A DNA stretch of 64,000 bases from Wolbachia endosymbiont of Folsomia candida (GTDB taxonomy: Bacteria; Pseudomonadota; Alphaproteobacteria; Rickettsiales; Anaplasmataceae): NCBI RefSeq assembly GCF_001931755.2, contig NZ_CP015510.2, positions 1,302,001 through 1,366,000 on the forward strand, read 5' to 3'. A model generated the notes under the pieces. It did not search any database. It was not told where the DNA came from and saw only the letters and a list, made by a program, of their open reading frames with translations. This document shows positions 27,561 through 37,938 of this stretch, in pieces; position 1 is the first letter of the stretch; every line of letters begins with the position of its first letter. Both the position numbers and the translations under genes were made by a program.

Positions 27561-28572
27561 TTATCTTTTGGTTTAAATTTTCGCCAATGGAATTTACTGC
27601 AAATTTTATAGCGTGAGCAAAAGAAACAGCGTCAGAATTTCCATGACTTTTAATAACAATGCCGTTTAATCCTAAAAATATAGCTCCACTTTTAACTTTA
27701 GGATTAAAGCGCGTTAATGCTTTTTTTAATTTAGATTTTAGTAATGTACCAAGTAATTTTGCAATCCAAGAATTAGATAGCTCACCCTTTATCAGATCTA
27801 AAAAAGTGCTAGCAGTTGCTTCAGCAGTTTTTAGCATCACATTGCCAACAAACCCATCTGCAACAATTACATCTACATTGCCTTCTAAAAATTCACTTGC
27901 CTCTATGTAGCCTTTGAAGTTAATGGAGTTTGAGGTGTTTTTAAGTAGCTCAAACGCCCCGCGCACTGAGTCAGTACCCTTTACTTCTTCTGTACCAATA
28001 TTTAGCAAAGCGACCTCAGGATTATCAACTTTTAGCGCTACTTTTGCAAATATACTTCCCATTAATGCAAATTGGAACAGTGAGTCAGCATTACAGTCAA
28101 CATTTGCACCAAGATCAAGCAAAGCAAAGCTTTTTGATTTAGTAGGACATATAGACACAATAGCAGGACGATAAATACTAGGTAAAGTCCCTAAAATAAA
28201 TCTGGAAATTGCCATCAATGCTCCAGTATTACCTGAAGATACCACTCCTGAAGCTTTACCTTGTTTTACTGCTTCAATAGCAGCTTTCATACTAGAGCCT
28301 TTACGATGTCTGAGTGCAAAAGATGGCTTGTCATTTGCAAGAACGTTATCAGAACAGTGAGTAAACTCAGAATTACTACTTACTTTTTTATATTTTAATA
28401 ACAAAGGAGATATTTCTTTTTGATCTCCATAAATGTGAAAAAAAACTTTTGTGCCTGGATCAACAAGGTTATCTAAAAAAAAACCAGCTCCTTGTATCAC
28501 AGAAAGAGGCGCAAAGTCACCCCCCATAGCGTCAAGCGCAACAACTATGTTATTATTGACCGTAGATAACAT
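27535..28572 (-). CDS. plsX: Phosphate acyltransferase PlsX
   Basis: PlsX makes acyl-phosphate from acyl-ACP for phospholipid synthesis. 345 residues starting VALDAMGGDFAPLSVIQGA (about residues 11-29). SSGNTGALMAISRFILG, LLDLGANVDC and VADGFVGNVMLKTAE are all family motifs. Ten bases downstream of rpmF and translationally overlapped with fabH. Confidence 0.96.
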   Translation of the reverse strand: MLSTVNNNIVVALDAMGGDFAPLSVIQGAGFFLDNLVDPGTKVFFHIYGDQKEISPLLLKYKKVSSNSEFTHCSDNVLANDKPSFALRHRKGSSMKAAIEAVKQGKASGVVSSGNTGALMAISRFILGTLPSIYRPAIVSICPTKSKSFALLDLGANVDCNADSLFQFALMGSIFAKVALKVDNPEVALLNIGTEEVKGTDSVRGAFELLKNTSNSINFKGYIEASEFLEGNVDVIVADGFVGNVMLKTAEATASTFLDLIKGELSNSWIAKLLGTLLKSKLKKALTRFNPKVKSGAIFLGLNGIVIKSHGNSDAVSFAHAIKFAVNSIGENLNQKIIDGVSHIE

Positions 28573-28581
28573 AACATATAA

Positions 28582-28782
28582 CTACTCCGCTGCTAACGTA
28601 GTAATAACCTTCATAGCCTTACCATCTTTATTTTTCTTATAGTATCCAGCAACGTCTATACAATGTGGCAACATGAACTCGCCTGTGATCCCATTTAATA
28701 CAATATTCTTAGGCTTAATAGCATGATGAGAGCGATGCATATTACGTCTTGATTTAGATTTTTTTCTTTTTGGAACTGCCAT
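28582..28782 (-). CDS. rpmF: 50S ribosomal protein L32
   Basis: 66 residues: MAVPKRKKSKSRRNMHRSHH is diagnostic for bL32; no zinc-binding cysteine pair (a C- form with a single Cys). First gene of rpmF-plsX-fabH. Confidence 0.96.
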   Translation of the reverse strand: MAVPKRKKSKSRRNMHRSHHAIKPKNIVLNGITGEFMLPHCIDVAGYYKKNKDGKAMKVITTLAAE

Positions 28783-28884
28783 GGTCCTTCTCTACTTTAT
28801 AAATCATAACTTACTGATAACATATTTTTTTTAAGAAGTAAATAGGTATAGTCAGGAAAAACCTTTTGTTTATTAACTATAAAA

Positions 28885-30417
28885 CTACAGAGGAAGGTTA
28901 TCATGCTTCTTCCACAATCTTTCTACTTTCTTATTTTTGAGTAGCTCTAATGCTTTGCAAAAATGATATCTTGTTTTACTTGGTGTTATTATATCATCAA
29001 TGTATCCATATGATGCAGCGAAAAACGGATTGGCAAATTTCTCTTTATATTCTTTAATTAATGTCTGGTGGTCTTTTTCATGTCGAAATATAATCTCAAC
29101 TGCACTTTCAGGGCCCATAACAGCTATCTCAGCAGTTGGCCAAGCATAATTTACGTCGCCTTTTAAATGCTTTGAGTTCATCACAATGTATGCGCCGCCA
29201 TACGCTTTTCTAGTTATTAAACTGATCTTTGGCACTGTTGCTTCTGCATAAGCGTAGAGCAATTTCGCTCCGTGTTGTATTATATTATTATATTCTTGAT
29301 TCGTGCCTGGCAAAAATCCTGGAACATCAATGAGTGTGATGATAGGGATATTAAATGCATCACAAAATCTAACAAATCGTGCAGCTTTTCTCGCAGAATC
29401 AATATCTAAACATCCTGCAAGGTGCATAGGTTGATTTGCAACAATACCAACTGTATTACCTCCAATCCTGCCAAAACCGATTATGATATTGCGAGCGAAA
29501 TCAGGTTTTAGTTCGAAGAATTCCCTTTCATCACAAATTTTTTCAATTAGTTCATACATATCATAAGGAGTATTAGGGTTGCTAGGAACGAGAGTGTTTA
29601 AAGATTCATCAATGCTATCGTCATCAACTAAATCATAATTTTGTACAGATTTTTGTGACTCTTGGTTATTTGCTGGTAAAAAAGTAAAGAATTCACGCAC
29701 TTTGAACAGCATTTCAATATCATTGTTGAACGCGAAGTCTGCTACCCCTGTTTTACTTGTATGAACTTTAGCACCACCAAGGCTTTCATGACTTACATCT
29801 TCATATGTGACTTTTTTTACTACGTCAGGTCCTGTGATGAACATATACGAACTATTTTTTACCATGAATGTAAAATCAGTGAGCGCCGGAGAATAAACTG
29901 CACCACCCGCACACGGTCCCATAATTAAAGAAATCTGTGGTATAACACCTGATGCATCTACGTTTCTTTGAAAGATTTCTCCATAGCCTGCAAGGGAATT
30001 TACCCCCTCCTGAATTCTGGCACCACCAGAATCGTTTAGCCCAATGATTGGAACTCTGGCATTAATTGCCATATCCATAATTTTGCATATCTTTTTTGCA
30101 TGAGATGCACCAAGTGACCCACCAAAAACAGTAAAATCCTGAGAATAAACAAAAACTTTCTTGCCAAAAATAGTGCCATGGCCAATCACAACACCATCAC
30201 CTAAAAAATTGGCATTTTGCATACCAAAATCAGTTGCCTGATGTTTTACGAATTTATCGTATTCCTCAAATGAATTTTCATCGAGCAATACACTAAGCCT
30301 CTCCCTAGCAGTTAATTTTCCTTTCTCATGTTGCTTGTTAACTCGATCAGTGCCTCCGCCTTTTTCAGCTTCTAATGCTTTGACTTTTAGCTCTTCTAAT
30401 ATTTCAAAATTTTGCAT
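28885..30417 (-). CDS. pccB: Acyl-CoA (propionyl-CoA) carboxylase beta subunit
   Basis: Carboxyltransferase subunit, 510 residues, two crotonase-like halves. Motifs are [20 protein letters not shown] near the start, the oxyanion regions [12 protein letters not shown] and [20 protein letters not shown], and, in the second half, [15 protein letters not shown] and [16 protein letters not shown]. This architecture is that of PccB/AccD5, not of AccD, so propionyl- or methylmalonyl-type substrate is more likely than acetyl-CoA; the biotin-carrying alpha subunit is not in the window. Divergent from the malonyl-CoA decarboxylase gene. Confidence 0.93.
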   Translation of the reverse strand: MQNFEILEELKVKALEAEKGGGTDRVNKQHEKGKLTARERLSVLLDENSFEEYDKFVKHQATDFGMQNANFLGDGVVIGHGTIFGKKVFVYSQDFTVFGGSLGASHAKKICKIMDMAINARVPIIGLNDSGGARIQEGVNSLAGYGEIFQRNVDASGVIPQISLIMGPCAGGAVYSPALTDFTFMVKNSSYMFITGPDVVKKVTYEDVSHESLGGAKVHTSKTGVADFAFNNDIEMLFKVREFFTFLPANNQESQKSVQNYDLVDDDSIDESLNTLVPSNPNTPYDMYELIEKICDEREFFELKPDFARNIIIGFGRIGGNTVGIVANQPMHLAGCLDIDSARKAARFVRFCDAFNIPIITLIDVPGFLPGTNQEYNNIIQHGAKLLYAYAEATVPKISLITRKAYGGAYIVMNSKHLKGDVNYAWPTAEIAVMGPESAVEIIFRHEKDHQTLIKEYKEKFANPFFAASYGYIDDIITPSKTRYHFCKALELLKNKKVERLWKKHDNLPL

Positions 30418-30563
30418 ATAACAAAGTAATTTTTAAATCAGTTGGAGTATACATTACTTTATGAAGCTTACAAACTCTACTAACTCTACATACTCCAATT
30501 TTATCTGAAACTAGACTAAAATTTTTCTTTAGTTTAATATAGAGATACAGTGAAAAAAAATCT

Positions 30564-31967
30564 ATGGCAAAAGGATCAGTAATAAAAACCGATGTAGTAA
30601 AAGTTGAAGATAAAAAAGTTGTAAGGGGCTTTTTTAAGATGCTTGGTGGAGTTGCAGATGCTGTAAGGTCGTGGACTGGTAATATTGGTCCTGACTTAAG
30701 TAATAGTCGTGATATCGACACTTTAATCTTAAAGATGAATGAGTGCTTAAGTCCAAAGGGAGGAGAAGTTTCAGCACGGAAAAATACTGTATCGCTTGGT
30801 AATCTATATTTAAGCTTATCAGAGGATGGAAAAATAAAATTCCTACAAACTCTAGCAGAAAAATTTAATCCGAATAGAATAGAAATAGATGATAAAATCA
30901 CGGAGTATAAAGAAAATCAAAATCCTGAATTAAGCTATAAGTTTGAGCAAGATTTGATAAAAATTCTTGAGTCACCACATTCTAAAATATTGAAGCAATT
31001 TATTTCTTTACCAGAAGGCCTTAAATTTATTGTTGATATGCGCTCTGATGTACTCAAGTTTAAAAATCAATATAAGAGCTTAAATTCACTAGAGAAAGAA
31101 TTAAAAAGCATACTCTATACTTGGTTTGATGTGGATCTATTGGACCTTCATCAAATTACCTGGGATTCTCCTGCATCATTACTAGAAAAACTTATAAAAT
31201 ACGAAGCTGTACATAAAATTTCTTCTTGGGGCGATTTAAAAAATAGACTGGATTCTGATCGTCTCTGTTTTGCTTTTTTTCATTATAAAATACCAAATGA
31301 ACCTTTGGTTTTCGTAGAAGTTGCATTGATGAATCAGATTGCAGATAGCATACAACATCTTTTAGATGAGTCAGTACCTTCAAGTGATCCAAGTAATGCA
31401 AACACTGCAATATTTTACTCAATATCAAATACTCAAACAGGACTATCTGGGATTAGCCTTGGTAATTTTTTAATCAAAAGAGTTGTAGAAAAATTATCAC
31501 AAGAGTTTAAAAGTATAAAAGCATATGCAACTCTTTCTCCGATACCTGGCTTTACGAGATGGCTAAAAGAAAATTTAACTGAAGGCAGTACTTTATTGGC
31601 TAAGCTGAAGATAAAACAATCCAGTACAGAAATTTTAGAGAGCCTAGAACAGTTAAAAACCAGCATTGAACGTTCAAATGAAGTTAAACCATATTTACTT
31701 AAGCTCTGTGCATATTACTTGTTAAAAGTTAATAATAATAACGGAAATGCTTATGATCCAGTAGCACATTTTCACTTAAGCAATGGTGCATCAATAAAGC
31801 AATTGAACTGGATGGCGGATACTTCTGAAAAGGGTATGATCCAGTCTTGTGGTGTAATGGTAAATTATTTGTATGAATTATCTAAAATAGATAATAATCA
31901 TGAAAATTATATGCTTAATAAAGTAATTTCTCACTCTAAACAAGTGTCATCTTTGCTAAAAGAGTAG
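30564..31967 (+). CDS. Malonyl-CoA decarboxylase
   Basis: 467 residues. MLYCD converts malonyl-CoA to acetyl-CoA and CO2. The C-terminal two-thirds matches the family closely: FFHYKIPNEPLVFVEVAL, then IFYSISNTQTGLSGISLGNF with the catalytic Ser, then YATLSPIPGFTRWL, then DPVAHFHLSNGASIKQLNWM with the catalytic His. MIQSCGVMVNYLYEL follows near the end. The N-terminal region is the helical domain. The pairing with a divergent carboxylase suggests a short acyl-CoA cycle, but that is inference. No close operon partner downstream. Confidence 0.9.
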   Translation: MAKGSVIKTDVVKVEDKKVVRGFFKMLGGVADAVRSWTGNIGPDLSNSRDIDTLILKMNECLSPKGGEVSARKNTVSLGNLYLSLSEDGKIKFLQTLAEKFNPNRIEIDDKITEYKENQNPELSYKFEQDLIKILESPHSKILKQFISLPEGLKFIVDMRSDVLKFKNQYKSLNSLEKELKSILYTWFDVDLLDLHQITWDSPASLLEKLIKYEAVHKISSWGDLKNRLDSDRLCFAFFHYKIPNEPLVFVEVALMNQIADSIQHLLDESVPSSDPSNANTAIFYSISNTQTGLSGISLGNFLIKRVVEKLSQEFKSIKAYATLSPIPGFTRWLKENLTEGSTLLAKLKIKQSSTEILESLEQLKTSIERSNEVKPYLLKLCAYYLLKVNNNNGNAYDPVAHFHLSNGASIKQLNWMADTSEKGMIQSCGVMVNYLYELSKIDNNHENYMLNKVISHSKQVSSLLKE

Positions 31968-32066
31968 TAAATAACAGAAAATATGTAAATATACTAAACA
32001 AGTACTAGAATTTTTTAATACTTATGTGTATAATTGTAATATATACAAGTTAATATAAGGAGAAGT

Positions 32067-32993
32067 ATGTTTGATTGGCTAAGATCTTGGTGGAACACAA
32101 GTAGTAAAGATGGTGCAACAGAAGAATTGATAGAGTTGAAGGAATTTACAGCAACACAATGTGATGATACTAAAGGTGTTGCATCTAATATAGAACAGCA
32201 GAAACCATTGAAAAGTACAGTAAAACAAGGTGATGACACTCATGTTGCATCGCAGCAGCAACCCTCAGAAACTACAGCAAGACGAGATGATGATGCTGAA
32301 AGCATTACATCTGATGATGATAATCCGTTTCTTGATGCAGAAGAATACCCTGATGGCATGAGTAAAGAAGAATACTCTGCATTACAAAAAGAAACTAAAG
32401 AAAAATTTGGTCAGTACATACAAAATGGCACGATTAATGAAGTGTCAATAGGAAAGCACAAGAATGGTAATCTTTATGTAACAATTAAATTACAAGATAA
32501 CAAAAATAATAACACTGGTATTAAAATAAGTGAGCTTTTAAATAATGAAAAAATTACTGGTTTGTCAGTATTAGATAGTGACGGTAATAAAATTGTAAGT
32601 AGTTATGTAGAAAAAGTAGGTGAAAAAGAAGTTAGGCGCTATGATTTAGGTACTACAGGCACACATGGAATGCAGTTTAAGTGGCCTGTGGATGGAAGGG
32701 AATGTAGCATTATATTAACTGCAAATAGCGATGGTAGTATTAAAATAGTTGGTAATAAACCAACTGATAAAGAATTAGAAGAAAATGCAGAGGTAAGGAT
32801 CAACGTTAATGGTTGTTATGTAACCCTTGCTGATGCTGTACAAGGAGCATTGAAAGGACAGAACCAGCATTCAGAAATAGTAGAGGATCAGTCGCAACCT
32901 CAAACTTCAGAAAGAAAAGTACATGGTAAACATAGTAAACAAGTAGTTGAGAAAGGCATGCAATCGAAAGGGCATGGCATCAGTTCAGAATAA
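32067..32993 (+). CDS. Hypothetical protein, paralog of the gene at 37939 (308 aa)
   Basis: Unrecognised family. The N-terminal 90 residues are polar and low-complexity (Gln/Asp/Thr rich). Residues about 125-260 form a predicted beta-rich domain (GNLYVTIKLQDNKNN, MQFKWPVDGRECSIILTANS) that aligns with 38200-38640 of the later gene: V-R-x-Y-D/E, then F-K/D-W, then xSDGxI/VxxxxxxP, then L-E-x-N-A/T-x-V-x-I. The C-terminal tail is His/Lys/Gln-rich. A good AAGGAG site precedes the ATG. No signal peptide or membrane segment, so a soluble cytoplasmic or translocated protein; function unknown. Confidence 0.75.
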   Translation: MFDWLRSWWNTSSKDGATEELIELKEFTATQCDDTKGVASNIEQQKPLKSTVKQGDDTHVASQQQPSETTARRDDDAESITSDDDNPFLDAEEYPDGMSKEEYSALQKETKEKFGQYIQNGTINEVSIGKHKNGNLYVTIKLQDNKNNNTGIKISELLNNEKITGLSVLDSDGNKIVSSYVEKVGEKEVRRYDLGTTGTHGMQFKWPVDGRECSIILTANSDGSIKIVGNKPTDKELEENAEVRINVNGCYVTLADAVQGALKGQNQHSEIVEDQSQPQTSERKVHGKHSKQVVEKGMQSKGHGISSE

Positions 32994-33050
32994 GCATAAG
33001 CCCACCTAAAAAGGAAGAAAACAGGCAAAAAACACTGTTGCAGGCATTAA

Positions 33051-34070
33051 TTAAGCCTTTTCTATGCACAAATTAGCTAAACATTTTATAAACAATGGAC
33101 TAGTGTTAAGTGTTGGCACGCGGAAGTAATATCCATCTTTGATGATTGCTTTGTATTCCATATCAAGTTCAACGAGCGTCTCAGAATGCTCAGAAACAAA
33201 AGCTATAGGTGTTATAACTACTGGAACATTATCATCTTTCGCACGTAACAGCTCGGCTTCGGCGCTTGGTTCCAGCCATTTCACAGGTCCGATTTTGCTT
33301 TGGTAGCATACCAACCAATCTAAATTACTTATAGCTAGCTTTTTTACTATCAATCTTGCGGTTTCCTCCACTTGCACAGCATAAGGGTCACCTTTTTTAA
33401 TTACACTTAAAGGCAAACTATGTGCTGAAAATAAGACCCTTGGCTTACCAATTTTGCTGGCTAATTCATAATATTTAGCTACCAACTCAACGTGAGCTGA
33501 AATAAAGTCTTCATTGTTGTAATAATGATCAATTATTTTTGTATTACACTTTAACCCGTGCTTTTTAGAGTTTTTATTCCAATTTTCTGTGGATGATAAA
33601 GTTGTAGTAGTTGAATATTGAGGATATAGCGGTAGCAAAATCACTTCATCTGGATCAAATTCTTTTACACTCTTCACAACTTCGTCAGCAAAAGGATGCC
33701 AGTAACGCATACAGACAAATACTTTAGTCAAACCCGATGTCATTCCAGCGCGTGACGCTGGAATCCAGTTTTTTTCTCTAGATCCAAATGTCGAGCCACT
33801 TTTATCACATGGTCTATTTAGCATTTTTTCTAGCGCTTCCGCCTGCATTTCTGTATTTTCTAAAATTGGAGATTTACCTCCAATTTGTTTATATATTTCT
33901 CGTGCTGTATTTTCCCGCCTAGCAGATATAAACTTAGCTAGTAGAAATCTAAATGGGTTTGGCAGATTAATTATTCTTTTGTCATAGAAAAGGTTAAATA
34001 AAAACGGACGAACTGCACTGAGAGAATCTGGTCCACCAAGATTAAATAGAATTACAGCTTTTTTTTTCAC
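33051..34070 (-). CDS. hemH: Ferrochelatase
   Basis: HemH inserts ferrous iron in protoporphyrin IX. 339 residues from a GTG start three bases after the preceding stop. Motifs are [37 protein letters not shown], the catalytic His in [12 protein letters not shown], and [16 protein letters not shown]. About residues 94-118 ([17 protein letters not shown]) come from an in-frame palindromic element at 33738-33768 and are not in typical HemH. The element sits just before the VCMRYWHP strand. Confidence 0.95.
   Translation of the reverse strand: MKKKAVILFNLGGPDSLSAVRPFLFNLFYDKRIINLPNPFRFLLAKFISARRENTAREIYKQIGGKSPILENTEMQAEALEKMLNRPCDKSGSTFGSREKNWIPASRAGMTSGLTKVFVCMRYWHPFADEVVKSVKEFDPDEVILLPLYPQYSTTTTLSSTENWNKNSKKHGLKCNTKIIDHYYNNEDFISAHVELVAKYYELASKIGKPRVLFSAHSLPLSVIKKGDPYAVQVEETARLIVKKLAISNLDWLVCYQSKIGPVKWLEPSAEAELLRAKDDNVPVVITPIAFVSEHSETLVELDMEYKAIIKDGYYFRVPTLNTSPLFIKCLANLCIEKA
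33738..33768. repeat. Palindromic element inside hemH
   Basis: TGTCATTCCAGCG cgtga CGCTGGAATCCAG, a GC-shifted variant of the family with matched compensating changes in both arms, read in frame on the minus strand as [10 protein letters not shown]. Confidence 0.85.
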
Positions 34071-34072
34071 CT

Positions 34073-34990
34073 TTAAACGCTACAGCAAGATGCCTTAGGA
34101 ATTCCTATAAATTCAGCTACAGGCTCATCAAATTTTGATAATACAGGAATCACATTTCTTGCGCTAGCATATAATAGATTACCTGATCTTTGTAAATTGC
34201 TTTTTGTGGCATCAAAGCTTCTATCATAAATCATATCAACACAAAGATTTGGTACTGCTTCAAGCAGCTCAATAACAGCTAGAGAAACTAATATACAACT
34301 TTGCAGAATCTTCAGAGGAAAGGCTAAAAGCATAACTAAGAAAGATGTACTATCCTTTTCACTTAATAAGTGTCCTTGATCCGGTGAATTATACTGAATA
34401 TGCTTTCTGTCTTTATTAAAAATAGGATAAACTATAGAATCCTTAGTAAATTCCTTATCTATTTCCTCTCTTGTATAATCTGTCTGTTTTTCTAACAATT
34501 TTTCACGCAGATTAAAACTTCTCACAATAAAACATGTAGCCACCATCAAAGCAATGCATATCAATGCGCATTGAAGAATATTGATACCAGGTATCATAAC
34601 TGGCAGCGCAAAGCATGCAAGTGGCACTATGGCAATCATCTCAATAAATGGAATGGTGTTTCTTTTCATTGCAAAAGCAGCGCCTTCCTTTAAAAACTTA
34701 TATGAGTTATATTTTTTCTCTTCTACCTCTTCTTCTACTTCTACAATGCTACCATCATTTAGGTAAGCTTGGGCCGTTTTGATCTTTGGCCTATTGTCTT
34801 CTTGATTGTTGCTTTTACTAAGCATATAGTCATATAAGCTATACTCTGCATAGCTTAAGAGTGCCAAATTAAAAGTTAAAAACCCTTTTGCTCCGCAAAA
34901 AATTGATGATTTAAAGGTATTTATTAGTTTTTTAGCAGTAAAGTTTGTTTGGTCGGTAGTATTATTAGTTTTCTTACAACAACCGCCCAT
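34073..34990 (-). CDS. Hypothetical membrane protein with Cys-rich termini (305 aa)
   Basis: Unrecognised. About three to four hydrophobic segments: [17 protein letters not shown] (about 40), [21 protein letters not shown] (about 113-133), [18 protein letters not shown] (about 137-155) and [20 protein letters not shown] (about 220). It starts [10 protein letters not shown] and ends ASCCSV. A GAGGG site 8 bases before the ATG supports this start. In eukaryotic cells MG..CC and C-a-a-X ends are lipidation sites; whether that matters here is speculation. Followed after 2 nt by hemH. Confidence 0.72.
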   Translation of the reverse strand: MGGCCKKTNNTTDQTNFTAKKLINTFKSSIFCGAKGFLTFNLALLSYAEYSLYDYMLSKSNNQEDNRPKIKTAQAYLNDGSIVEVEEEVEEKKYNSYKFLKEGAAFAMKRNTIPFIEMIAIVPLACFALPVMIPGINILQCALICIALMVATCFIVRSFNLREKLLEKQTDYTREEIDKEFTKDSIVYPIFNKDRKHIQYNSPDQGHLLSEKDSTSFLVMLLAFPLKILQSCILVSLAVIELLEAVPNLCVDMIYDRSFDATKSNLQRSGNLLYASARNVIPVLSKFDEPVAEFIGIPKASCCSV

Positions 34991-35104
34991 ATTATACCCT
35001 CATGATCATTATTAATATACGTAAATTATTGTAGTCAAAAAATCACTTTTGTAGAATTAAAATTTCTAATAGAATATATATATTAGCACACTTAAGGAAA
35101 TAAA

Positions 35105-35521
35105 ATGGCAATTGAAAAAACACTTTCGATATTAAAACCAGATGCAGTGAGACATAATATTACAGGTAAAATAAACTCTTATATTGAAAACTCTGGACTA
35201 AAAATCATAGCACAAAGGATGATGCTACTCACAAAAAAACAAGCAGGGAAGTTTTATGAAATTCACAAAGACAGGCCTTTTTTTGGAGAGTTAGTCGATT
35301 TTATGACTTCCGGTTCTGTGATTGTTCAAGTTTTAGAGGGTGAAAATGCAGTAAGCAAATATAGAGAAATCATGGGAGCTACTGATCCAAAACAAGCAAA
35401 CAAAGGCACAATCAGAGGCGATTTTGCTGATGACATTAGTGAAAATAGGGTGCATGGTTCTGATAGTATAGAAAACGCTCATAGGGAAATAGCTTTCTTC
35501 TTTGCTGAGTGCGAATTATAG
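35105..35521 (+). CDS. ndk: Nucleoside diphosphate kinase
   Basis: Balances NTP pools by gamma-phosphate transfer through a phospho-His. 138 residues: [20 protein letters not shown] at the start, [33 protein letters not shown], and the active site His in [12 protein letters not shown] (about residue 116). Normal length; AAGGAA site before the ATG. Confidence 0.97.
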   Translation: MAIEKTLSILKPDAVRHNITGKINSYIENSGLKIIAQRMMLLTKKQAGKFYEIHKDRPFFGELVDFMTSGSVIVQVLEGENAVSKYREIMGATDPKQANKGTIRGDFADDISENRVHGSDSIENAHREIAFFFAECEL

Positions 35522-35684
35522 CCACTAAATTGCTGGAATTTCTACACTAGATTAGTATGAGTAGAAAATTTCAGTTATATTTTTGTACAAGCCAATTCAA
35601 TCTGATGTTAAACATGAAATTGTATTGACCTTTGTTTATTCTATTTATACAATAAGTTAAATTATTAATATATAAGGAGTATTT

Positions 35685-36071
35685 ATGAGTGAAACAAATT
35701 GTGGTGGTAAAGGTTTAACAACAAAACTTCAATCTTTATTCACTGAGTTAATGCAAAGTGAGGAAGAAAAACATATTAAAATTGATCAACATCAAGATGG
35801 TCATATGAGTTTTGCAATCTATGTTGGTGATGAGCAAGTATATCAATCATTAGAGTGTTATGAAACTGCAGGCATAGTATTATGTCAAGATCAATGGTTA
35901 AGTTTTAGAGTTAAAGAATCGCGTGTTGATGATTCTGAATATTTTGTTGATTTGGCGATCTATGACAAGAGTGATGATCACTTAAGGAGATACGGAGTTG
36001 AATTAAGTTATCAGGAAGAATCTGGATCGTACATAATACATGATATATTTGAAGCAAATTCTTTAATATAG
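35685..36071 (+). CDS. Hypothetical protein (128 aa)
   Basis: Unrecognised acidic protein. From residue 30 a series of alternating strands is predicted (HMSFAIYVGDEQVYQSLECY, WLSFRVKESRVDDSEYFVDL, shown in part), so a small beta-rich domain is likely. AAGGAG lies before the ATG, and an apparent -35/-10 pair (TTGACC at 35625, TATACA at 35646) precedes it, with a short spacer. A terminator hairpin follows. No signal peptide or membrane segment. The promoter-leader style resembles the 32067 and 37939 genes, but sequence similarity to them is not clear. Confidence 0.7.
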   Translation: MSETNCGGKGLTTKLQSLFTELMQSEEEKHIKIDQHQDGHMSFAIYVGDEQVYQSLECYETAGIVLCQDQWLSFRVKESRVDDSEYFVDLAIYDKSDDHLRRYGVELSYQEESGSYIIHDIFEANSLI

Positions 36072-36121
36072 AATAAAAATAAATAAGATCCTATGGTCAA
36101 GTCATATGGTCCATTTAAAGA

Positions 36122-36168
36122 AAGTTGCTGAATTCCAGCATAACCGCTGGAATTGCAACTTCTTATTT
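36122..36168 (+). terminator. Rho-independent terminator (convergent gap)
   Basis: Stem AAGTTGC-(tg)-AATTCCAGC / GCTGGAATT-GCAACTT with a 6-nt loop (36140-36145) and a T-rich tail (CTTATTTTT). It lies between the convergent 128-aa gene and the HlyD gene. Confidence 0.75.
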
Positions 36169-36198
36169 TTAATTGTTTATGTTCTATTCTGTAAACAT

Positions 36199-37719
36199 TT
36201 ATCTTTCTATAAAAGACCTATCAACTGTTGCAATTATAGGTGTAAACAAGAATGACAAAAGAGTACGAGATTGAGTAACTATGTACACTTCTGCTGGCAT
36301 GCCAGGGTATAGGTATACATTTTTAAACTGAGCAAGCTCCGGTTTTGGTATCACCACACGCACTGAGTAATAACGGCCTAGTCTTGGATCGTCAAGAGCA
36401 TCAGGAGAAATATAGCTTACTATACCATTAATTAAGCTTAAACGCCGTGCACTGTAAGCACTTAAACGCACTTTAACTTTTAATCCTTCCAATCCGTCAA
36501 TAGAGACTATGTTACTATCTTTTTTTTGCGCTGATAATATTTCTTCTATGTTTCTAGTCTGAATTTTAGCGTCTATTATTAGATCATCATCAGATGGCAC
36601 TACGCTCATAATTGGAACACCAGACTGTATAACACCACCTTCAGTATGGTATCTTATATCTGTAACTATCCCATCTTGTGGTGATTTAATTACTGTGCGC
36701 GATAATGAATCCTGGGCAACCATTAACCTTTCTTTTAAATCCCCAATAGATGTGCTAACTTCTTTCAGTTCAGCGTTTGCTCTTTCTTGATAATCATTCT
36801 TTATATTTATAATTTCTAATTTATTTTCTCCAATTCTTTGCTGCACTTGAGATACTGCAGCTCGATAATGACCAACTCTACCCTCAATCTCAGCAAACTG
36901 TTTTTCTAAAGCTACAATATGCGGCCTACCTATATGACCACTATCAAGCAACTGTCTTTTTGTTTCCAGCTCTTCACTTATTAAATCATATTGCTTGTGA
37001 GCTGCATCCAATTGAGAATTTAATCCTGCTAATTCATCATGTAACTGTTTTATACGTTGCTGTAATATATCCGTTTTGCCGAGTGTACTTTTTCTCTGAG
37101 AGTCAAATAGTTTTATTTGATTTTTGGTAACTTTATCTACAACTTCATCATCGAATAACTTTTTCATCTCATCGGAAAACTCAACCATTTCGACATCTCC
37201 TCTGATTGCAATAAGCCTTGCCTCAGTTGCTAAAAACGATAAGAGTTTCTCTTTAATAATACTTAAATTTGCTTTTTCATTGAGATCACTTAATAACACT
37301 AAAGGTTCATCTTTTTTAACTGCTTGGCTCTCTTTTACTAAAATCTTGTTGATTATTCCTCCACCCAAGTGTTGAACTATCTTCCTATTTGAAGACACAA
37401 CAACTTCTCCGCTTGCATGCACTGCGCCGTCAATTGGAGCTACAACAGACCAAATGCCACCTATGCCGAAAAAAATAAGTAAAACTACAAGACCAAAAAA
37501 TAATGGTCCCCATGTTACGCTAAGAACTTCATTTACGTTATTACTTTCACGCTTTAAAATAAAACTTATTATTGCATCCAGACATGCAAAGGTTTTATCT
37601 AAAAATTTTGGATATTTTTTCTTTTTGCCTTTCATTCCTTGCATATTTATATCATCACTATGGCCAAGCAGACCTGTTAAGGAGAATCCAGCCTTAAGTT
37701 TTTTTAACTTATTTATCAT
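36199..37719 (-). CDS. HlyD-family type I secretion membrane fusion protein
   Basis: Periplasmic adaptor of an ABC export system (HlyD/PrtE type), 506 residues. An N-terminal membrane helix LFFGLVVLLIFFGIGGIW lies at about residues 73-90. It is followed by the first lipoyl half (GEVVVSSNRKIVQHLGGGII and KVLVKES-type start; here NKILVKESQAVKKDEPL). A long coiled-coil hairpin occupies about 150-330. The second lipoyl half is VIKSPQDGIVTDIRYHTEGGVI, and the beta-barrel ends VYLYPGMPAEVYIVTQSRTLLSFL. The partner ABC ATPase and outer-membrane channel are not in the window. Likely exports proteins to the host vacuole; the substrate is unknown. Confidence 0.93.
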   Translation of the reverse strand: MINKLKKLKAGFSLTGLLGHSDDINMQGMKGKKKKYPKFLDKTFACLDAIISFILKRESNNVNEVLSVTWGPLFFGLVVLLIFFGIGGIWSVVAPIDGAVHASGEVVVSSNRKIVQHLGGGIINKILVKESQAVKKDEPLVLLSDLNEKANLSIIKEKLLSFLATEARLIAIRGDVEMVEFSDEMKKLFDDEVVDKVTKNQIKLFDSQRKSTLGKTDILQQRIKQLHDELAGLNSQLDAAHKQYDLISEELETKRQLLDSGHIGRPHIVALEKQFAEIEGRVGHYRAAVSQVQQRIGENKLEIINIKNDYQERANAELKEVSTSIGDLKERLMVAQDSLSRTVIKSPQDGIVTDIRYHTEGGVIQSGVPIMSVVPSDDDLIIDAKIQTRNIEEILSAQKKDSNIVSIDGLEGLKVKVRLSAYSARRLSLINGIVSYISPDALDDPRLGRYYSVRVVIPKPELAQFKNVYLYPGMPAEVYIVTQSRTLLSFLFTPIIATVDRSFIER

Positions 37720-37938
37720 ATACTACTTAAGAATTTGAGTTAACGTAAAGTAACACATAAAAATGAATACTCTATGATTTAAATGTTGTATTTAGGTTGT
37801 AGAACACAAGAGTAAACTATTTAGTAACAATTACAGTTGATCTACAATAATAATAAAAATTCTTTAAATTTCCGTTTTCTTGTGTTGACATGATATACCT
37901 TTAGTAGTACCAATGTTTTTTTAAGCTAAGGGGGCTTT

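Noticed and set aside
30404-30901. 165-residue minus-strand ORF
   Set aside because: Antisense to the malonyl-CoA decarboxylase N-terminus and overlapping the pccB start.
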